Shown here one piece after another: positions 44,535 through 53,656 of a DNA stretch of 64,000 nucleotides; position 1 is the stretch's first letter; each line of letters opens with the position of its first letter. The position numbers were made by a program, and so were the translations under genes. Source of the stretch: Tetrapyrgos nigripes (lineage: Eukaryota > Basidiomycota > Agaricomycetes > Agaricales > Campanellaceae). The stretch is from positions 434,001 through 498,000 of the forward strand of contig JAACJM010000025.1 in NCBI GenBank assembly GCA_013368315.1, given 5' to 3'. A model generated the notes under the pieces. It was not told the DNA's origin. It made no database searches and saw only the letters and a list, made by a program, of their open reading frames with translations.

Positions 44535-45555
44535 TCACTACAGAAAGAGTTAGCAGACAACGAAACTGGAAGAGGAGATAGCCTCACCTTGATAAACTTA
44601 GACATGAATTTTCTGCAAAACAGGACGGGTTAGAAAGGCCCAGTCAGTGAAGCGGTACACATACTTGTGGAACTCAGTCCGCAAAAGGTCGTTCACGAAC
44701 TGTCCCTGTTGTTTGTCCCTGCTACTCATGGCTTGGTTCTTGAAAATCAAATCTACACGGCGATGCACTCTGAGTCCACAAGAATGATAAAAGCATGCAG
44801 ATTGTGCGTACCGTCATCCCATCGACGCTTGACAGAGAATGTCCCCGGAGCAGTAGTATTTAGGCCAGAAGGTGCTTGACCAAGAGCAGCAGCGAGATTG
44901 AGAAGTGGATTTGCAGTCGCAATTTCAGCTTCTCTTGACGCAGTTTCTGCTTCATTTTCTTCTCGCTCCTGCCTTGCTTTCTCTTCAGCTCGTTCCCGCT
45001 TGATCTTCTCCAGCTCCCTCAGTAACTCAGCAGTATCATCTTCGTCGTCGTCCGAGTCCTCCTCACTAGAAAGAAATGTCAAATGTGGTGAAGCAGAGGC
45101 GAAATAGGGCTCCGCACCTTCCTTCTTCATCCTTATCCTTCTCTTTGTCTTCCTCGTCCTTGTCGTCGTCGTCGTCATCCTTGTCCAATTCCAAAGCGTC
45201 CTGCAGCAGCTTCCTCCTTTTATTAGCCTCATCATCGTCTACCGCCGCCTGGGCCGGAGTCTCTTCAATGGGTTTGCCCTCCGCTTTCCGCTTCTTATTC
45301 CTTGCCTCCTGTTCAGCTGCCAAAAGCTCTGCTCGTAGGTCACGTTTCTTGACTTCGTCTGTAGACGTTTGACCTACTTGCCTAGAGGTTATGTCAAAGT
45401 CTGTAAGTACATAAGACGCGTTTGAAAAATACGATGATTTACCGGAATTTGAGCTTTGTATGAGCAGCCATGTCTCGCACGGAGAACTGCCTGGAACCTC
45501 CTTTGACATCTTTTGCTTGAGCTGGGTCCCATGTCGGTCGGTGTGCTGTGGACAT
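44535..45555 (-). CDS. CWC15: Pre-mRNA splicing factor Cwc15/Cwf15
   Basis: Six exons (45555-45443, 45381-45118, 45065-44812, 44752-44665, 44612-44588, 44537-44535) give 248 residues. The last exon is just the TGA stop, created directly after a CTGTAG acceptor. The start Met-Ser-Thr-Ala-His-Arg-Pro-Thr-Trp and the block Gly-Gly-Ser-Arg-Gln-Phe-Ser-Val-Arg-Asp are diagnostic. The middle is acidic and Lys/Glu-rich, and the end has Arg-Arg-Trp-Asp-Asp, then Phe-Lys-Asn-Gln-Ala and Phe-His-Lys-Lys-Phe. By family it belongs to the Prp19/NineTeen-associated core of the activated spliceosome. The gene is convergent with the pseudouridine synthase, 126 bp away. Confidence 0.92.
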
Positions 45556-45879
45556 TTTTGTTTTGAAGCGCGGAGAGTTGGTTCAACTAAAGGTTTGGCC
45601 AAGCCGATACCTTGCAGACCAAACACACACATACAAGACGCGGAGCAAGTTAGTTTGGGCACCCCGAGGGCGCCCGTTCTGATTTTAGATACAAAGCACT
45701 ACGAGTAGATACAGCATGGTATTAGAGTTTACAGAAGAAAGAGAGTGATGACAAGAGAGAGACAAAGAGAGACCGACGATGACAAGGGATACACGTGAGG
45801 AGAAAATAAGTAAGAAATGCAGGATTAGCACGAACGTATATTGAGGAAGAAAAGTGAGTGAAAAATATAAGGACCATGT

Positions 45880-47349
45880 TTACAACGGAATTGCACTGAG
45901 CTGAGGACGAGGACCAGACTCGTCGTAGGCAGCTGGGAACTCTTTCCTCATCCTCTCGTCGTCGCCTTGGTAGTAAACGGCCCGAATAGCATTTCTCCAT
46001 TCTTCATTAAGCTCCTCATCTTGAGCAGGCCTCGTAACCCACACAACAACCCCCTTCTCTTCAGCTTCCTTCTTTTTGAGCTCCTTCTCAACCCGCCTGG
46101 CATCATCAAAGAAGGCGTCGTCTTGCCTGAGGCAGTTGAGGTGGAGTATTTTGCGTAGGGGAGAAGTAGGACGAGAGATGGTAGGCCCTTCGGCGCGGCG
46201 AGAGCGGCGGCCGGGACGAACGACGGTAGAAATACTGATCAAGGTACCTTTGTCGGGATGCTCGATGACACGCATGTTGTCGTTGCTGAAGATGACAACA
46301 GGGGCGGGACCAGGGGACTCGAATTCACCAGCAGCAGTCTCGGCAGTGTCGGAGAAGCCTTGAGTACAAAATTGGATGCTGCCCGAGTCTTCAATACTGG
46401 TAGCGAGGGCAGTGTCGTTGTCTTCGATATCAGCGTCGAAACCGGAGGAGGTTGCTGGCATGCTGTTCAGGGATCCAGAGGAGTTGCTGGCTCCGTTATC
46501 ATTGGAGGAAGTGGTAGAGTCACCACGAACAGTTTCGATCCAGTCCCAGAACTTGGAGCCGTGCTTCGACTCAGTGCCTTCACGAGCGAATCTGACCCAG
46601 TCCCAGAAGACAGTGTCAGTAGTGTAGGTGCTGACGCCCCTGCGGGAGACCATGTTATCAGCGGGTAAGTCTGATGAGGTGGCATTACTAGTACTGCTTG
46701 TTGGGGACTAATAAGAGTATGACATGTCAGAACGAGAATGGACAGAGTATAGGAGAATGCGATGCTCACCTGTCGCCTAGAGACGTCAAACCTCTGCGAG
46801 TCCATAACTTCGAGTCTGATGTCTTCGAGCTTCCGGGTCAAGCCTCTGATTTCCAACCTATCGTGCAGCTCAACGGCAGTTTCGGGATAAGAATGTTTAG
46901 CAGCCTGAAAAAGAGAAGTTGTCAGGACGACGCAAGGACCAGAGAGCATAGGGTGCTAACGTTGACGAGTCGAACACCCACCAAATCAAAAGCATCTTCT
47001 GGGATGTCCAGAAAAGAAGTCCTGGCATCTGGTTTAAGAAGGATGATAGCACCTTTGGGAGAGGCCTGAGAAGCAGAAATATCAGTATGGGAGAAGATGA
47101 TACCAAAGGAAACACGTAGTACAGAGCGCTGAGACGGGTCAAAACGTTGGCCATCCATGACATCTAGTCGCTCAACGGAAGTTTTGGGATAAGAGTCCAG
47201 TGTCGATTGCGACACGAGCGGGGCAATCTAGAGAGGGACGTGTAAATCTCAGAGAAGAAAGAATTTTTCGCGACAGGACCTACAGCTCGTTTGTCGAACC
47301 TTTGGGCGTCAAGAGCGCGTTGGGGAGCGTCGCAGGTAACGGCAGCCAT
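45880..47349 (-). CDS. Unknown protein with three repeats of an 'AQRFD' motif
   Basis: Four exons (47349-47284, 47227-46961, 46904-46770, 46707-45880) give 431 residues. Inside exon 2 a 57-nt stretch from a GTACTA to a CTTCTCAG is also in frame, so it may be a retained or alternative intron (then 412 aa). The first three exons each carry a related segment: Asp-Ala-Gln-Arg-Phe-Asp, Met-Asp-Gly-Gln-Arg-Phe-Asp and Met-Asp-Ser-Gln-Arg-Phe-Asp. This suggests exon duplication. Later come twin Phe-Trp-Asp-Trp motifs, an acidic Ser-rich part, a basic Arg-Pro-Gly-Arg-Arg-Ser-Arg-Arg patch and a helical C-terminus. No family is recognised. Confidence 0.7.
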
Positions 47350-47767
47350 TGGAAAATATGTCGAGGTTGGTGAACAACGGAGGAGAGAGAAGTGTCCAAA
47401 TCTTGCGAGAACGTTAAGAAGAGGATGGGGATCCATGCCCAACGAGGCGACAGAATATATAGCGCAATGCAAGTCAAAGCGTCGTACCAAGAAGAGAACA
47501 ATGTGGGACCCAAGTGCTACTAGTAGGACCACTCATTGTTCGGGGTTGCGCATTGACGACGAACTTGGGCCGCCCTCCAAAACACCATTATTGCACTTTT
47601 TTGGAAGTGCAAGAAGTACGTCAATATGCACAGCAGGGATCAAAAAACTGCCTGCGAGGCAGAGCCCTTTGATTGTGCGGAACCGAGAGACATGCCACTG
47701 GTCCTTGTCCTTACTGGCATCTTTGATGGGTCCGATACCATATATAGCTGATAGACCTTTATGACAG
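47350..47767. other. Shared promoter region of a divergent pair
   Basis: This 418-bp gap separates the start codons of the minus-strand unknown gene (47349) and the plus-strand 75-residue gene (47768). No repeats or clear TATA box were identified on either side. Confidence 0.5.
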
Positions 47768-48101
47768 ATGGAGAACAAACCCCCAACTCAGCAACCCAGA
47801 GACCCTGTTGCAATCATGTCACAATCCGAGACTTCGTGGCCCAAACAGAACGACAACTTGGTGCGTCTTGCCATGTGTTTCTGTATAGCTAACTGATCTT
47901 CCACAGACTTCCCAGGGTGATAACGTTGAGGAACTGGAGAGCAGGAGTCCTGAACCTCAAATACGCACTGCTACAAGGATTCGGAGTGCAAAGGCGACCC
48001 TGATACTAATGCCACCGCGAGTGAGTACCGACCACGATGCACTTCTTGTGACCCTTGCTGATCTGCGTCTCTGATGGTAGAAATCTGTCACTTCATCGTG
48101 A
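47768..48101 (+). CDS. Small unknown protein, 75 residues
   Basis: Three exons (47768-47860, 47907-48020, 48081-48101) join in phase 0 with good GT-AG signals. The product is hydrophilic, with Gln/Pro at the start, a Glu-rich patch and a basic Arg-Thr-Ala-Thr-Arg-Ile-Arg segment near the end. It has no signal peptide. ATG 47768 is preferred over the in-frame ATG 47816 only because it is first. No family is recognised. Support is the clean splicing, so it may be a real short gene or a 5' part of something longer. Confidence 0.4.
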
Positions 48102-48352
48102 AGTACGTTGTGGGTGTGCCAGTTGTACAGTAGACTCGGAGGTAGTCGCCATCTTTTGGCATGATCATTAACCTAACGATTCCATTCATCCAGAAAACGT
48201 GTATCAGTAGCCTTTTTTGTTGTAAAGTCTTCCATTTATCTTCCAATTGAGAAATACTGCTCGTTGACTTGAGAGGGAGCGCAGGGAGGAGTTTGGAGTG
48301 TGGGACCTGGGTCTAGAAGGGTCTAGAAGAGAGATTCGGTCACGTTGCCGGC

Positions 48353-48971
48353 ATGTCCTCTTCATCTCTGCCTGCCTCATTCACCAGTCTGTACAGACTC
48401 TTCTTGAGGTCGACATCCGCTTCTGTCCTTCATCACAAGCTTGCAAGACGGAATCTGCGTAATCTATGGAAGCCTGCTTTTGTGGAGGCTGCAAAAGCTG
48501 TTAAGGAATTGCAAAATCCTTCAACGTCGTCGTCAACGCGAGGCAAACTCGAAGCTTGGCTGGATGTCTGGCAAAGAAGAAGTACGTAGTAATACAGGCT
48601 CTTTAGATTGTATTGTTATGCTAACGTTCTTAGTGGATAATGTTCTGGCATTGCTTTACTCTTCATCGACATCTCGAGGACTTCCTCATCAGCTAACCCG
48701 TAATCTCAGTCTAATAGTGTATTCTGAACATTCCTACGCATCTCGCCTAAAGACTCCCTATTGGAGGCCCCAACTCGCTCCAAATGCCCCAGAATACCAA
48801 ATCCTTCCACCGTCTGCAAAACAGCTTAAGAAAGAGGAAAAGGAGCGCGGTTACAAGTACATGCAGGACATGGCCTGTAACACGCTCGGTCAAGTAGCCA
48901 GGATGGCTGAAGGTCGAGATGAGATATGCTTAGGAAGAGTGAGGATGAAAGGCAAGACATTTCAAATGTAA
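48353..48971 (+). CDS. LYR-motif (complex 1 LYR-like) protein
   Basis: Two exons (48353-48581, 48634-48971) give 188 residues. The sequence Ser-Leu-Tyr-Arg-Leu-Phe-Leu-Arg near residue 12 is an LYR motif in the expected N-terminal place. It is followed by a basic helical stretch of the three-helix LYRM fold (Lys-Leu-Ala-Arg-Arg-Asn-Leu-Arg). LYR proteins usually work in mitochondria, binding acyl-carrier protein and helping assemble respiratory complexes or Fe-S clusters. The C-terminal half (Pro-rich, then Lys/Glu-rich) is not recognised and the precise subfamily is unclear. Confidence 0.72.
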
Positions 48972-49210
48972 TCCTTCGTGAGTATGTGTACTGTGTCTGC
49001 GTTTTTTGTGAAGCTAAAATTTCGTATACAGCTCGTTGCCATTACGACTTCGAGTTTAGTTAACGCAAAAACTTTCAGTGGATAGACGCAACAACCTCCA
49101 AAATTTAATGGATGCCCAGACTCTGTCGAGCCACTCCACATTTGATGCAGTCCGTTAGGCCGCATCGAATTCCGACGCTCTGTGTAAATAAATATAAGAG
49201 AGTATAGAAC

Positions 49211-49620
49211 AGGACCCTATCTAATCCCAATCCCGACAAATTTTGGCCAAAACCCCCAATCTCCTTGATCCAGACCCTATCAAAAATCCCGACATCTTGG
49301 GTAAAATTTCACGCAGCCGGATGCACCGACCCGACAGGTAGGGGTCCCGTCACTGCAACATCAGCACCCTCGTTAATGTGTGAAGGTGACTGACCCCGAT
49401 TTGGGCCCCAAAATCGTGAACTGCATGGGAAAAGCTTGGAAAAAGCAGCGCCCGCCGTAGGCGGAAGCCCCAAGCGCTGTTTGGACCAAAATTTTCAGAA
49501 ACCACACAGCAGTGGGACCTTGATCATTTTCCCGACAAAATCACGAAATTTCTGAAAATTTTGTCCCGACAGGTCGAGTCTGAGCCGGATGCGGGTTTAG
49601 TAGGGAATGGTTAGGGTCCT
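49211..49620. mobile_element. 410-bp hAT-like MITE
   Basis: The element begins AGGACCCTATCTAATCCC and ends in the inverse GGGAATGGTTAGGGTCCT. The terminal inverted repeats match at 15 of 18 positions, the outer nine perfectly. It is flanked on both sides by an identical 8-bp direct repeat TATAGAAC (49203-49210 and 49621-49628), a target-site duplication. Eight-bp duplications plus short inverted repeats are typical of the hAT superfamily. The inside has no coding frame but carries subterminal repeats built on CCCGACA and AAAATTTT and two copies of AGCCGGATGC. It would need a transposase encoded elsewhere. Confidence 0.85.
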
Positions 49621-49683
49621 TATAGAACCTCATACTATTTTAAGTTATAGAACTGGGATTTTTGCAGATTTTTGCCCCTTTGC

Positions 49684-49837
49684 CTGCGATCGGTGTCCGT
49701 CCTTTGATGGGTTTCCGCAGTAGACCTCATTCGAGCTCATTCGTTGTCGGTTATCTCTCCTTGCTGCGATCGGCGTCCGTCCTTTGCAGTGGACTTAGAT
49801 CTACTGTACCTTGATCGTTGTCGGTTATTTCTCCTTG
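49684..49837 (+). repeat. Two-unit tandem repeat of about 75-80 bp
   Basis: Both units start CTGCGATCGG(T/C)GTCCGTCCTTTG and end GTTGTCGGTTAT(C/T)TCTCCTTG. They differ in the middle by substitutions and small indels. The repeat lies 56 bp beyond the MITE target duplication. Confidence 0.8.
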
Positions 49838-50037
49838 CCCTCTGCAATGAACACCGCCTGTTCTCCACATACATATGCACACAAGTCTGAAAGGAGCCTT
49901 ACTTGTGTATTCCTTTCCCGCGCCAGATTTTTCCGGGTTCAGAAGGAACATTTGGAAAAGGGATTGATGGAGACCGACCGGTGGAACGGGGCCACGGGCT
50001 CGATTAAAAGTCAAATCGCACAAAGTTTGGGTCCTCG

Positions 50038-50047
50038 GGACTATATA
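50038..50047 (+). promoter_or_regulatory. Probable TATA box of the 304-residue unknown gene
   Basis: CTATATAAGG lies about 115 bp upstream of the ATG at 50157. Confidence 0.5.
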
Positions 50048-50156
50048 AGGCTGGCGTCAGTCTGCATTGGTCAATACTATCCTTCTTATCCCTCGACGCT
50101 TTTGTTCATCTTTTCCAGAGCCGTGCTCAGGATCTTCCCTAACCTACATCGACTAG

Positions 50157-51184
50157 ATGATGTCTTCCTCAGCTACCACCTCTACATCTGTTGCTGGTCA
50201 ACAACAAATCTTGACTGGAACTATCAGGAGCGGGACCAAGAGGTCTAAACCTACTCTTACTGTGCACATTCCTGAGACCATTCGGGTAGTGAGTGGTCCT
50301 TTCTCTGCATTTCTGTGCAGGCGTTAATCATCTTCGTTAGTCTCGTATTTCCGTAGACTTGGGTATGCTCTTTTCTGGGAACAATATGCTGAACATTGAC
50401 TGCTTTTCACGCTCTCTTCCTCGCTTTCCGACACCCGTTTTTGGCGCGCAAATCCCCGTCCATGTCGTAGAGTCGAAGAACTCTGAACTGAGCCTCCAAC
50501 GGGAATCAGATTATGAACAGTGCATCATTATCCACTCTACCAGCCCCTTCTACCATCCACCTTCCCCGCCCCCCTTCAGTTTCTCTCTGGAATTGATGTC
50601 TATGGCATGTGAACTTCACGAGGCACTTGGACCGTGTATTGATGACACAACCATCAATGCTAGTCTAGTGGACTGCCTGAAAGGAGTAGACGAGGATCTA
50701 TTCACGTCTCCTATTGACGTATTCGAGGAGATGTTATATACATCTACACGACCATATTCCACTCTTCGGTTCCCGTCTCAGCACTGCTACACATCCTCTT
50801 ATTCCGAATACCGACGACATTGTGACATTGACATTCCGGAGGATGTCGAATCCGATGAGCTGGACTTGTCGGACTTTGCAGATAGCTCGGATAGCGAGGC
50901 AGAATTTCCTTTGGAAGACGAGGTGTGTAATTTCTTCTTACAGTCCTTGCAAAAACATGTTGATTGTTGTTGACTTGGCGTAGGACGAACATCATCTCAT
51001 AGAGATCGTAACAACGCCTGCTACACCCGAGTCTCGTCCCCTCGTCGTTACCCCCGCAGCTGCGCCTCTGGACAAACGATTAGTCGCACCGTTTGACTAC
51101 TGCAATGAGGAGGATACTCCCCTGGTCGGTGTTGCAGACCGTAGCTTTCTCCGGAGATACGGTAGAATTTTCACGACTCGCTGA
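50157..51184 (+). CDS. Unknown acidic protein, 304 residues
   Basis: Three exons (50157-50288, 50341-50922, 50984-51184) join in phase 0. The start has two consecutive Met codons. Residues 1-44 are Ser/Thr-rich with a Lys-Arg-Ser-Lys patch. The middle is Cys-, Ser- and Pro-containing with no motif. Residues about 215-240 are a Glu/Asp/Ser acidic run. The end is basic (Arg-Arg-Tyr-Gly-Arg). No signal peptide or membrane segment is seen. It resembles fast-evolving basidiomycete-specific proteins. It is convergent with the BTB gene, 214 bp away. Confidence 0.6.
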
Positions 51185-51398
51185 GGTCGTCCTTATCACT
51201 TTCCGACTATCTGACTCTCGTTTGTGTTTAATCTCGCAGTACACCATACTCAGTCGTATTTCTTTCCGTACAGCCCAATCTAGTATTAGCAACTTCTCTT
51301 CAGACGGCATTATTAGTGGGTTACTTTCAATAATAATATGGATTCAAGTAGCATTTGCTACTAGTATGTAATGCACCACCGAAAATACTACCCAGCTT

Positions 51399-52266
51399 TT
51401 ATCTAGTAGCAGGAGAAACAAACGCTCTACGGACTAGCTCCACAATAGTGTCATGCGAACGATTCAAGTTTGACCTGTACCGAATTTGATGACGTACTTG
51501 TCCAATGGACGTTGTAATATCTACACCAAGCCTTCGTCCTTCCTGTAACGTCAACGGTTCCTGACGTACACAGAGCTCCGTGTACGCAGGTACTAGCCAT
51601 TCAGTAACCTCGTACATGTGTCCGAGGTAGATCTTGTCTGCAGCGGATGTGATTGTATAGAGGTTGTTTACCGCAAGTCGGCAGAGAGAGGAAAAGTCCC
51701 AACGGGAAGCTAAATCGAGGATGGATGTCCATTCTTCGACGGTTTTCATTTCGTATTCTAGGAAGTCGCTGGAAAGAAAGAGCGGCCAGAAGAAAGAGGG
51801 CAGTGAAGATGGTAGACATTGGAACACATTGGGTATTGTGACGTTGGTTAGGGCTGCAGTCAGCAAAACACAACGGTTCTGACGCACAGTGGGTATAATA
51901 TCGACAGTAGACGATCAAAATCCTGCGATGAGATGCCGTGGAGGCAGATGGGATTTTCATCACTTTCTCCTTCTGGGGATTCTCCTGGTGGCGAGGGGAG
52001 AGTAAACATGGCGTCAAAGATGGCAGAGTCGCGTTGGAAGAAGTAACGGTGGACTTTGTATATGGTGTTTTCGACCTGCAATAGTACACAGAAACCGAGG
52101 TACCAAGGAGTGATAAGCACACTGAATAAAAAGGAGTGCTGGAAGCTTTACTACTCACTAAGAATAGTACGTTGCCGTCTGGAAAATAAAACCGAGGATG
52201 TCTCCTCCTGGAGATGTAGAGAGGAACATCTAGGTAGGGAGCTGGTGGTCGAGATGATATTGTCAT
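51399..52266 (-). CDS. BTB/POZ domain protein
   Basis: Three exons (52266-52159, 52075-51888, 51768-51399) give 221 residues with matching phases. The pattern Phe-Tyr-Phe-Pro-Asp-Gly-Asn-Val, then Val-Glu-Asn-Thr-Ile-Tyr-Lys-Val-His-Arg-Tyr-Phe-Phe, marks the BTB fold (residues about 22-115). Asp-Phe-Asp-Arg-Leu-Leu-Ser-Ile-Leu-Tyr-Pro and Thr-Val-Glu-Glu-Trp follow. This is the large Agaricomycete BTB family, usually a stand-alone BTB with a helical tail. Partners are unknown; CUL3 adaptor function is possible by family. The 119-nt second intron is the longest in the gene. Confidence 0.88.
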
Positions 52267-52541
52267 AGAAGATATGATTAGGAGTAAACTTCCTTTCTTT
52301 GATCGCAGTGATATCACCCGTTTACAGACTCTTGTCTCCTCTTGTGCGATGCAGGAAATGGCTATGCATTACTGGTAGACAGTGTCACTTTGAAAGGAGG
52401 GCTCGGGTCATCGTTGACGACATACAACGGATTAAGAGCGCTGGTCGCATTATATCTTAAATCTGAAGACTGAGTGTACACAGTAATAAACCTAGTGCGG
52501 TGCATGAGGTACTGAAAATAGATGGCCGAATGGGAACTCAC

Positions 52542-53519
52542 TTATTCATCCTCATCCTCATCCTCACCGTCGTCGTCCCCAGCCTCAGCCACTTCCATAC
52601 CCTGGTCTTCCTCCTCTGAATCCTCCTCCTGTGTTTCAAAAAAGTCATCTTCCTCCTCCTGCCGGGAAGGCTGTATTTCTTCGCCTTTCGATTTCTTCTG
52701 CTTCGTCGGCTTCTCGGGATACTGAGCTTTGGGAGAAGGTTTCTGTCTGCTCGATTCCTTCTCTGTCTCGGCTTCCAGAGGTAAATCTCCTTTTGTCATT
52801 CGTTCTCGTATCCAATTCCTAATGTCTTCTCGCTCGCGATCGGTAGAAGAGGTTTTAGAAATTGGCTCGGAATGGGGGGTATCGTCTTTATGCCGTACGT
52901 CTGGCGGAAACAGAGAAATGTACTTTTTTGTCTTGGGATAGTGCTGACAGAGTTTTAGCTTGTAGTAAACTGTAGCGCGATAGAAACCGTACCAGAATGA
53001 AATTCAAGTTCACCCGTTGCTCGAAAAGCTCAGATTCCAGTTTCTTCCTATCAGACTTGTCTGCTTCAGATATATTCTTCTTCAGCTGTTTTATCTTCCG
53101 AACAACCTTTTGGCGTTCTGGATGACTCTTAGAAAAATACATGGTGAAAACCGTAGGCTACTCACCAAAGAATTTTATTTTGTGGTATCTTGTTGCTATT
53201 TTCTTTTCCTTCCTGCTCAGCTCAGCTTTTGCGAGATCCTCCTCCAAAGACTTGAGTTTTCGTTCAGCGGTTATCCTGGCATCCGGAGCTAGGTTGTCCT
53301 TGAAATACAATTAGAGAAAAGAGTCAGAGTATGCGTCGCAGTTCGTACTTTTGCTAGTAATCTTCGAGTCTGTCGTAATGTGGACTTAATTTTTTGAACA
53401 CCGGGTACTGCATTGACATCCGTTTCTTTTGTTCGTTTACTTCTTTTCTTGGAAGGCCCTGCTTCTGGATAAGAGGCCTGGTTCCGAGAAGAATGTTTTT
53501 CCGTACGCGTTGGACCCAT
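52542..53519 (-). CDS. EFG1: rRNA-processing protein Efg1
   Basis: Four exons (53519-53349, 53298-53166, 53117-52993, 52943-52542) give 276 residues. The conserved core, residues about 40-160, starts Lys-Ile-Lys-Ser-Thr-Leu-Arg-Gln-Thr-Arg-Arg-Leu-Leu and continues through Lys-Lys-Ile-Ala-Thr-Arg-Tyr-His-Lys-Ile-Lys-Phe-Phe. It includes Arg-Gln-Lys-Val-Val-Arg-Lys and ends His-Tyr-Pro-Lys-Thr-Lys-Lys-Tyr-Ile-Ser-Leu-Phe. This is the EFG1 family (PF10153), nucleolar factors for early 18S pre-rRNA processing. The tail is a long Glu/Asp run. The name should not be confused with the Candida transcription factor EFG1. It diverges from ELP1 with only 137 bp between start codons. Confidence 0.9.
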
Positions 53520-53656
53520 CGCGTCGAGGAAGGAGTAAAGCTGTTTGGATTAGAAGAAGAAGCCAAACAAATGATATCAATTTTTTGGTAGACTCGGTTA
53601 TCCTTCCTCTTCTTCCTCAATGTACATCTAATCGTCTCAGCAAGTTAATTTACACC

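Larger units (their letters stand above)
48972..50156. other. Intergenic region holding a MITE and a tandem repeat
   Basis: Besides the elements listed at 49211-49620 and 49684-49837, nothing gene-like is supported. The stretch at 50030-50156 should be the promoter and leader of the gene starting at 50157; it contains CTATATAAGG near 50040, a plausible TATA box. Confidence 0.55.
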
